Shown: positions 57,893 through 64,000 of the stretch, piece by piece
Numbering within the stretch: the stretch's first letter is position 1
Layout of the letters: each line of letters begins with the position of its first letter
Source: Dactylosporangium sucinum
Lineage (GTDB): Bacteria > Actinomycetota > Actinomycetes > Mycobacteriales > Micromonosporaceae
Direction of reading: 5' to 3'
Length of the DNA stretch: 64,000 nucleotides
Assembly (NCBI RefSeq): GCF_014647515.1
Contig: NZ_BMPI01000008.1
Location: 12,666-76,665, forward strand
Position numbers and translations under genes: made by a program
Notes under the pieces: generated by a model
What the model was told of the DNA's origin: nothing
Databases searched by the model: none
Seen by the model: only the letters and a program-made list of their open reading frames with translations

Positions 57893-60800
57893 TCGGGCTG
57901 GTCCTGTCGATGATCCGGGCCCGCCCGGGCCAGGCGGTCACGGCCTTCCTCCTCGCCATGTTCGCGATGGCGGCGGCGGTGAGCGCGCCCGTCTATACCA
58001 CGACCGCCGACCGCGCCGTGGTAGCCAGCGAGGTCGCCTCGGCGCCGATCGAGGAGCGGGTCGTGCAGGCCCGCCGCCAGTCCGAGGCCAAGGACCGCGG
58101 CTTCGAGGACCTGGTGCCCGAGATCTTCCGCGTGCCGGGCTTCACGAGCGTCTTCAGCACCGAGATCAACACCTACGTGTCCACCGGCGCGCCGGGCGTC
58201 GACGACATCGCGCCGCGGCTGGTGTACCGCGACAACGCCTGCGCCCACCTGCGTCTGGTCACCGGCCGGTGCTTCATCAGCGAGACCGAGGTCGTCGTCG
58301 GCAAGGTGACGTTCGACAAGCTCAAGCTCGCCGTCGGCGGCACCCTGGAGACGAGCTACGGCGCCTACGACAACGAGGGCCAGGAGTGGGTCCGCAACGG
58401 CCCGACGCTCACCCTCACCGTGGTCGGCGCCTACGAGGTGGTCGACGCGTCCGAGCAGTACTGGTCCGACCTCGACTACTTCGACCCGCGCCCGACCGAC
58501 CGGAAGGCGACCGAGCCGATTCTCGCCAGCCGCCGCACCGTCGAGGCGATCGAGCACGCGCGGGAGTCGCAGGCGCTGGACGTGGTGATCGACAACGACG
58601 CGATCACCGGCGAGACCCTGCAGGCGGTCAACGACGCGGTGAAGCAGGGCCGCGACAAGCTCGTCGGCCTGCCCGGCGGGCCGACGGTCAGGACCGAGCT
58701 GCCCGCCCTGATCGAGCGGATCGACAAGAACCGGTCGCTGGTCGGCCAGGTGGTGCCGGTGGCCGCGGTACCGCTGGTGCTGCTGTGCTGGTTCGTGCTG
58801 TTCATCGCCGTCGCGTCGGCGACCCAGGAGCGGCGCCTGGAGCTGGGCCTGTTCGCCCTGCGCGGGGTCAGCGCCCCGCGCCGCTGGTGGCTCACGGCCG
58901 GCGAGAGCATCCTGCCGATCCTGGTCGGGGCGGCCGCCGGCTTCTTCCTCGGCCACTACCTGGTCCGGCTCGCGGCCTGGCTGCTGCTGTCCAGCTCGGC
59001 GAGCGTGCCGCTGTCGTCCGGCGCGAACTGGTGGGCCCTGACGGCCCTCGGCGGCGCCCTGTTCGCGGCGCTGCTGGCGCAGCGGGCCGAGCTCGCCAAG
59101 CGCACCGTCGACCTGCTCCGCAACGTGCCGAGCCGGCTGTCGCGCTGGGGCGCCCCGGTGTTCGAGGTCGCCGTGATCGCGCTGGCCGTGGTCGCCGTCG
59201 TGCAGCTGCGGCAGGGCGGCGGCGGGCTGACCGGGTTCGCCGTGTTCGCGCCGTCGCTCATCGTCATCGCGCTGGCCCTGGTGGCGGCGCGGGGCGTCCT
59301 GCCGATCGCCGAACGCGTCGGCCGGCGCGCCATCCGCGAGGGCCGCATCGGCCGCACCCTGGCCGCCTACGCGATGTCCCGCCGGCCGGGCAGCCAGCGT
59401 GTGCTCGCACTGCTCGTGGTGGCCGTCGCGCTGATCTGCTTCGCGGCGACCGCGGCCAGCGCGTCCGGCGACACCCGTGACGAGCGGGTCCGCGTCGAGC
59501 TGGGCGCGCCCCGGGTGCTCACCGTCGAGACGATCAGCCGCGCGGCCCTGCTGGCCAAGGTGCGCGCGATCGACCCCGACGGCAAGTTCGCAATGGCGGC
59601 CGCCGAGGTCCCGGTCGCGGAGGACACGGGTGTACCGCCGATGCTGGCCGTCGACAGCCGGGCGCTGGCCGCGACCGCGCTGTGGAACGACACGCACCTG
59701 AGCGCCGCCGAGGTCGCCGGTCTGCTGCACCCGGCCGGGCCGCGCGACCCGGTCATCGTGAACAACAAGGAGCTGTCACTCGACGTCACGATCGACAAGA
59801 CGGTCGACGCGTTCCGGGTCCGCTGGACCGCGGTGGTCGTACCGCTGGACGGCTCGACGGCCGGCGAGGTCGACCTCGGCCCGATCCAACTCGGCCGGCA
59901 CACGTACATCCGCAACCTCCCCATGTGTGTGGAAGGCTGCCGCCTCGTCTCCCTCCAGATGGACCAGCCGGAGCGCCGAGGCTTCGACATCACCATGACG
60001 CTGCACGGCCTGAGCCAGGCCGGGAAGGTCATCGCCGACGCGGCCGGCTTCGCCGACACGACCCAGTGGCGGGTGCCGGAGACGCCGGGCCCGAAGCTGC
60101 TCGTGCCGACGCTCAGCTCGGCCCAGGACGGCCTGCGCGCCGAGGTCGCCAACTACCGGGGCGCCGACGTCGCGGTCAAGATCATGCCGACCGACGTGCC
60201 CTCGCCGCTGCCGGTGGTCATCGGCGGCAGCGCCAGCATGGGCGACCACATGAACGGCTTCGACGGCGCGCAGGTGTCGACCAGCATCGCCGGCGAGGTG
60301 GGCACCCTGCCGCGGCTGGCCGACCGGGGCGCGCTGGTCGACCTCGACTACGCCGAGCGGATGTCGACCGACGCCGGCGACGCGCGGCAGCCGCAGATCT
60401 GGCTCGGCCCGGCCGCCCCGCCCGACGTGCTCGACCTCGTCCGCGGCCAGGGCCTCACCGTCGCCTCCGACCGCTCGATCGAGCCGCTGCGGGCCGCCCT
60501 GGACGAGCAGGGTCCGGCCGTGGCGCTGCGCTTCCACCTGCTGGCGGGTGGTTTGGCGGTACTGCTGGCGGTCGGTGCGCTCTGGATGGTCGCCAGCCTC
60601 GACCGGCAGCGCCGCATCGGGGAACTGCGGGCGCTGCGGGCCCAGGGCGTGGCCCGGCGCGACGCGGCGGCCAGCGGATATCTGGCCCTGGTCGGCACGG
60701 CCGTGCTCATCGGCCCGTTCGCGGCGCTGGTCAGTTGGCTGCTCGTGCGGGAGTATCTCCCGGTGTTCACCGACGACCCCGGCACCTTCAAGGTGTCGTA

Positions 60801-60915
60801 CTGGCCGTCGCCGATCCCGGTCGCCGTCGCCTGGCTGGCGGCCGGCCTGCTACTCGCGGGTGCCGCCGTCGTCGCCGGCGCCCGGCTCCGTGCCGCAACG
60901 AGGGGGAAGCGATGA
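57889..60915 (+). CDS. FtsX-like ABC permease, cassette B second
   Basis: 1008 aa from GTG 57889 (GTGA overlap with the first permease); an in-frame ATG at 57877 would add four residues. Helix about 15-35, soluble domain with NACAHLRLVTGRC, helix group from about 285, second soluble domain with CVEGCRLVSLQM, and C-terminal helices. Paralogous to the first permease, so the two likely form a heterodimer driven by the single ATPase. The open frame runs upstream through the whole first permease as a shadow, which is not coding. Confidence 0.85.
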   Translation: MIGLVLSMIRARPGQAVTAFLLAMFAMAAAVSAPVYTTTADRAVVASEVASAPIEERVVQARRQSEAKDRGFEDLVPEIFRVPGFTSVFSTEINTYVSTGAPGVDDIAPRLVYRDNACAHLRLVTGRCFISETEVVVGKVTFDKLKLAVGGTLETSYGAYDNEGQEWVRNGPTLTLTVVGAYEVVDASEQYWSDLDYFDPRPTDRKATEPILASRRTVEAIEHARESQALDVVIDNDAITGETLQAVNDAVKQGRDKLVGLPGGPTVRTELPALIERIDKNRSLVGQVVPVAAVPLVLLCWFVLFIAVASATQERRLELGLFALRGVSAPRRWWLTAGESILPILVGAAAGFFLGHYLVRLAAWLLLSSSASVPLSSGANWWALTALGGALFAALLAQRAELAKRTVDLLRNVPSRLSRWGAPVFEVAVIALAVVAVVQLRQGGGGLTGFAVFAPSLIVIALALVAARGVLPIAERVGRRAIREGRIGRTLAAYAMSRRPGSQRVLALLVVAVALICFAATAASASGDTRDERVRVELGAPRVLTVETISRAALLAKVRAIDPDGKFAMAAAEVPVAEDTGVPPMLAVDSRALAATALWNDTHLSAAEVAGLLHPAGPRDPVIVNNKELSLDVTIDKTVDAFRVRWTAVVVPLDGSTAGEVDLGPIQLGRHTYIRNLPMCVEGCRLVSLQMDQPERRGFDITMTLHGLSQAGKVIADAAGFADTTQWRVPETPGPKLLVPTLSSAQDGLRAEVANYRGADVAVKIMPTDVPSPLPVVIGGSASMGDHMNGFDGAQVSTSIAGEVGTLPRLADRGALVDLDYAERMSTDAGDARQPQIWLGPAAPPDVLDLVRGQGLTVASDRSIEPLRAALDEQGPAVALRFHLLAGGLAVLLAVGALWMVASLDRQRRIGELRALRAQGVARRDAAASGYLALVGTAVLIGPFAALVSWLLVREYLPVFTDDPGTFKVSYWPSPIPVAVAWLAAGLLLAGAAVVAGARLRAATRGKR

Positions 60916-61784
60916 ACGGACTGGCGGTCGCCTGCCGGCGGGTGGTGCACATCTACCGGGCCGAGGCCGGCGATGTCGTCGCGCTGGCGGGCGTCGACCT
61001 GTCGATCGGTCCGGGCGAGACGCTTGCGCTCGTCGGGCCGTCCGGCTCGGGCAAGTCGACGCTGATCGCGCTGCTCGCCGGGCTCATGCGCCCGTCGGCC
61101 GGCCGGGTCAACATCGGCACCTACGACATGGGCAAGCTCTCCGACAGCGAGATCGCCCGGCTGCGCGGCACCGAGATCGGCGTGGTGCTGCAGGGCGCGG
61201 CGCGCAACCTCCTGCCCTACGCGACGCTGCACCGCAACATCTGGCTCGCCCAGCGCCGCGCGGCCCGCACCGAGGGCATCAAGCTCGACGACCCCGACCG
61301 CATCCTCGACCTCGTCGGGCTGCCCGGCCTCGGCCGGTCGCGGATCGACGACCTCGCCCCCGGCGCCCGCCAGCGTGCCGCGCTCGCCGTGGGCATCGCC
61401 GCCGGGCCCGGCCTGCTGCTCGTGGACGAGCCGACCAGCCAGCTCGACACGCACGGCCGCGACGAGGTGCTGGAGGCGCTGGAGACGGTCAACCAGGAGC
61501 GCAACACGACCATCGTCGTCGTCACCCACGACAGCGACGTGGGCACCCGGCTGGGCCGCGCGGTGACCATCCGCGACGGTCGCGTCGGCGCCGAGGGCCG
61601 CGACGGCCAGGACTTCGCGGTGGTGGCCGGCGACGGCACGGTGCAGCTGCCGCCCGAGGTTCTCGGCGACTTCCCGCCCGGCACGCTCTTCACCGTCGAG
61701 CACATCGACGGACAGGTCACACTGGTCGCGGGTGGATCCGACCGGTCACTTGCGGCGGACCACCTGGGGCACGTGCAAAACTAG
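60912..61784 (+). CDS. ABC ATPase with C-terminal AbrB/MazE-like domain, cassette B
   Basis: 290 aa, ATG overlapping the permease stop (ATGA). Walker A GPSGSGKST (42-50), Q-loop VVLQGAARN, a strongly altered signature LAPGA (148-152), Walker B LLLVDEPTSQLD, and switch His in VVTHDSD (about 196). Residues about 237-274 (DGTVQLPPEVLGDFPPGT, then VTLVAGG) repeat the AbrB/MazE-like hairpin seen in the cassette A ATPase; a 15-residue tail follows. Ser to Ala and Gln to Ala in the signature would weaken ATP contact if the homodimer is the active form. Confidence 0.85.
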   Translation: MNGLAVACRRVVHIYRAEAGDVVALAGVDLSIGPGETLALVGPSGSGKSTLIALLAGLMRPSAGRVNIGTYDMGKLSDSEIARLRGTEIGVVLQGAARNLLPYATLHRNIWLAQRRAARTEGIKLDDPDRILDLVGLPGLGRSRIDDLAPGARQRAALAVGIAAGPGLLLVDEPTSQLDTHGRDEVLEALETVNQERNTTIVVVTHDSDVGTRLGRAVTIRDGRVGAEGRDGQDFAVVAGDGTVQLPPEVLGDFPPGTLFTVEHIDGQVTLVAGGSDRSLAADHLGHVQN

Positions 61785-61788
61785 GGCC

Positions 61789-62679
61789 ATGAGCGACCCA
61801 CGGCAGACCCAGTCGATCTTCACCCGCGGGGCGGTGGACCTCGGCGCCCTGGCCCGCAGCAACGCGGCCGGCGCGCAGCGATCTGCCCAGCCGGCCCCGG
61901 CCGCCAGCAGCGCCAACGTCGTCGAGGTCAGCGAGGCCACGTTCCAGAACGACGTGTTGCAGCGCTCGCTGACCACGCCGGTCGTGGTCGACTTCTACGT
62001 CGCCGGCAGCCAGCCCGACCAGCAGTTCTCCCCGCTGCTGCAGAAGCTGGCCGCCGAGGGGCAGGCCGCGTGGGTGCTCGCCCGGGTCGACATCGAGCAG
62101 AACCCGCGGCTCGCCCAGATGTTCCGCATCCAGGGCATCCCGTTCGTGGTCGCGATCGTCGGCGGCCAGCCCGTCGACGCGTTCAACCAGATGCTCCCCG
62201 AGCAGCACCTGCGCCAGTGGGTCGACGCGGTGCTCAAGGCCGCGGGTGTCGAGGTCGAGCACCCGGAGGACCCGCGGCTGCTCGCCGCCGACGACGCGCT
62301 GATCGACGGCGACCTCGACGGCGCCGAGGCCGCCTATCGCAAGATCCTCGCCGACGCACCCGGCGACCCGATCGCCGAGGCGGGCCTGGCCCAGGTCGCG
62401 CTCCTGCGCCGGGTCACCGGCGTCGACGTGCCGGCCGTGCTGGCCGCCGCCCAGGCCGCGCCCGGCGACGTGCCGGCCCAGCTGCTCGCCGCCGACGTCG
62501 AGGTGCTCGCCGGCGAGGCCGAGAAGGCCTACCAGCGCCTCGTCGACCTCATCCGCCGCACGGCGGGCGACGACCGCGAGACGGTGCGCAAGCACCTCGT
62601 CTCGCTGTTCACCGTCGCCGGCCCCGACGACCCCGCGGTCGCCAAGGCCCGCCGGGCGCTGGCGAGCGCGCTCTTCTGA
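61789..62679 (+). CDS. CnoX/YbbN-like thioredoxin-TPR chaperone
   Basis: 296 aa. An N-terminal Ala/Pro-rich leader, a thioredoxin fold (about 42-150) and a C-terminal TPR-like half (about 155-296). The CxxC active site is absent: where WCGPC is expected, the sequence is YVAGSQPDQQ, so it cannot do dithiol exchange. VDFYVAG, ARVDIEQNPRLAQMFRIQGIPFVVAIVGGQPVD follow the thioredoxin strand order. YbbN/CnoX proteins act as holdases passing clients to GroEL/DnaK. Separate from the ABC operon by 4 bp, so maybe read through from it. Confidence 0.87.
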   Translation: MSDPRQTQSIFTRGAVDLGALARSNAAGAQRSAQPAPAASSANVVEVSEATFQNDVLQRSLTTPVVVDFYVAGSQPDQQFSPLLQKLAAEGQAAWVLARVDIEQNPRLAQMFRIQGIPFVVAIVGGQPVDAFNQMLPEQHLRQWVDAVLKAAGVEVEHPEDPRLLAADDALIDGDLDGAEAAYRKILADAPGDPIAEAGLAQVALLRRVTGVDVPAVLAAAQAAPGDVPAQLLAADVEVLAGEAEKAYQRLVDLIRRTAGDDRETVRKHLVSLFTVAGPDDPAVAKARRALASALF

Positions 62680-62690
62680 GCCGGGCGCAC

Positions 62691-64000
62691 ATGCGCCGGA
62701 TCGCCGTCGTCGACGCACCGAGCAACCTGGGGTTGCGGCCACCGACCGCCACCTCCGTTCCCGGCTGCGCGAAGGCGCCCGGCGCCCTGCGCGACCACGG
62801 CCTGCTCACCCGCCTGGGCGCCCGCGACGCGGGCTGCATCACCCCGCCGCGCTACGACCCGGCGGGCTGGCAGCCCGGCGACGGCGTGGCCCAGGCGGCG
62901 GAGATCGCGGTCTTCGTCCGCCGCCTGGCCGACCGGATCGGCTCGATCCTCGCCCAGGGCGACTTCCCGGTCGTCCTGGGCGGCGACTGCTCGATCCTGC
63001 TCGGGGCCGGCCTGGCCATGCGCCGCCACGCCGCGACCCTCGACGGCCGCGTCGGCCTCGTCTACGTCGACGGCCACTCCGACTTCCGCCACGAGGGCAA
63101 CGCCTCCTACGTCGGCGCCGCCGCCGGCGAGGCGCTGGCCCTGGCGACCGGCCGCGGCCAGGCAAACCTGGCGTCGATCGAGCAGCGCCGCCCCTACTTC
63201 CGCGACGTCGACGTGGTGCTGCTCGGCATCCGCACCCACGACGAGTACCGTCTGGATCTCCAGGCCGCCGGCATCGTCGCCCGCGCCGTGCCGGAGCTCC
63301 GGTCGAACGGCGCCGCCCGCTCGGCCCAGTGGGCGCGCGACCAGCTCCGCGACTGCGCTGGCTACTGGGTCCACGTCGACGTCGACGTCCTGGACCCGGC
63401 GGTCATGCCGGCCGTCGACGCCCCGGACGTGGGCGGCATCGCCTACCGCGAACTGGAGATCCTCCTCAGCAACCTGGTCGCCGACCCCCGCTGCGTGGGC
63501 GTCCAGGTGACGGTCTTCGACCCCGACTACGACCCGGACGGCCGCTACGCCGCCGAGGTCACCGACGTGCTGGTCGCAGGTCTGGAGCCGCTGGTGACGT
63601 CGACCGCGCTGGTGGCGTCGGACACGATGTTCCCGGTGTCGGGCGGCCCGGTGCCGGGCTTCCCGGTCTCGGCCCCACCGGTCTCCGCCCCACCCCTGCG
63701 CGTCCCGGCCCCGCCGACGGTGACCCCGCCGCGCGTCCCGGACAGCGCCTTCGCGGCCGTCGGGCACTCCTCCGTGGACGAGGCGGTGGAGGTTGCGGCC
63801 ATCATCGACGACGGGCCCGACCCGTCGCCGGATCGGGACGAGCCGGACATTCCGCCCGAGCCCGATGTCCAGTCTGAGCCCGACATCCAGTCTGAGCCCG
63901 ACATCCAGGACGAGCTCGACATCCAGGACGAGCCCGAAGCCGAGGCTGATCCCGAGCCGGAAGCTCGTTTTGAGCCGGATCGTCTCGAGCCCGAAGCTCG
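62691..64000 (+). CDS. Arginase-family protein with acidic repeat tail (runs off the window)
   Basis: At least 436 aa, ATG 62691, no stop before the window end. Residues 1-310 match the ureohydrolase fold: VVLGGDCS, YVDGHSDF and HVDVDVLDPAVMP give five of six metal ligands (Asp127, His129, Asp131, Asp230, Asp232). The first ligand, normally His in GGDH, is Cys100. After about residue 310 comes a Pro/Val-rich linker, then an acidic tail with repeated SEPDIQ/DELDIQ/DEPEAEAD units to the end. It may be an arginase, agmatinase, formimidoylglutamase or a non-catalytic relative. Confidence 0.82.
   Translation, partial: MRRIAVVDAPSNLGLRPPTATSVPGCAKAPGALRDHGLLTRLGARDAGCITPPRYDPAGWQPGDGVAQAAEIAVFVRRLADRIGSILAQGDFPVVLGGDCSILLGAGLAMRRHAATLDGRVGLVYVDGHSDFRHEGNASYVGAAAGEALALATGRGQANLASIEQRRPYFRDVDVVLLGIRTHDEYRLDLQAAGIVARAVPELRSNGAARSAQWARDQLRDCAGYWVHVDVDVLDPAVMPAVDAPDVGGIAYRELEILLSNLVADPRCVGVQVTVFDPDYDPDGRYAAEVTDVLVAGLEPLVTSTALVASDTMFPVSGGPVPGFPVSAPPVSAPPLRVPAPPTVTPPRVPDSAFAAVGHSSVDEAVEVAAIIDDGPDPSPDRDEPDIPPEPDVQSEPDIQSEPDIQDELDIQDEPEAEADPEPEARFEPDRLEPEA

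Noticed and set aside
62529..63767. Minus-strand 412-codon open frame at the right end
   Set aside because: It is the antisense of the arginase-family gene, whose ligand motifs are clear on the plus strand.

Overview
The window is very GC-rich DNA with strong third-position GC bias and frequent GTG and TTG starts. Many genes have an actinobacterial leaderless layout, in which a TANNNT -10 box sits 6-7 nt before the start codon. The content (NucS mismatch endonuclease, a mycothiol-dependent-type isomerase, FilP-like polar coiled-coil proteins, the ethylmalonyl-CoA pathway) points to a filamentous actinomycete. I lean towards Micromonosporaceae or a relative, but that is inference. I saw no rRNA, tRNA, CRISPR array, transposase, integrase or phage gene.

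Layout. 1-401: no gene; a 37-bp-arm palindrome and a 66-bp G-rich repeat. 402-4602 (minus): ABC-2 exporter (ATPase, permease), CHASE/PAS histidine kinase, small membrane protein. 4663-17941: mixed housekeeping and metabolic genes (ecm, DUF4126, nucS, aldehyde dehydrogenase, two alpha/beta hydrolases, SDR, MarR-DoxX pair with tandem operators, DUF456, mycothiol-type isomerase, a fused double 3-hydroxyacyl-CoA dehydrogenase). 18031-39014: a roughly 20-kb surface polysaccharide locus with initiating sugar-phosphate transferase, glycosyltransferases, polymerase, chain-length protein, flippase, and sugar-modifying enzymes (two aminotransferases, Gfo/Idh/MocA oxidoreductase, epimerase, two C-methyltransferase-type enzymes, cytidylyltransferase, PIG-L deacetylase), ending in a beta-helix protein. 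39119-42289: two DivIVA/FilP-like coiled-coil proteins. 42511-46699: ccr, methylmalonyl-CoA epimerase, thiolase, meaB. 46757-61784: two related FtsX-type ABC export cassettes flanking a 1-kb repeat-rich gene-free zone, an Asp23 family gene and icmA. 61789-64000: a CnoX/YbbN-like thioredoxin-TPR protein and an arginase-family protein that runs off the window.

How it fits together. Two acetyl-CoA (thiolase) -> acetoacetyl-CoA -> 3-hydroxybutyryl-CoA (double dehydrogenase) -> crotonyl-CoA -> ethylmalonyl-CoA (Ccr) -> methylsuccinyl-CoA (Ecm) forms the start of the ethylmalonyl-CoA pathway. The epimerase, MeaB and IcmA add B12-dependent acyl-CoA handling and link butyryl/isobutyryl-CoA pools. These genes lie in separate blocks on either side of the polysaccharide locus, but two short sequence motifs recur upstream of them, suggesting shared control.

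Most notable: two ABC ATPases with a C-terminal AbrB/MazE-like hairpin domain and altered signature motifs; three paralogous FtsX-type permeases with conserved cysteine pairs; a hairpin that buries the ribosome binding site of one permease; several families of long intergenic palindromes; F80/Q198 in IcmA, which mark isobutyryl-CoA rather than methylmalonyl-CoA specificity; and an arginase-like protein with Cys at a metal-ligand position and an acidic repeat tail.
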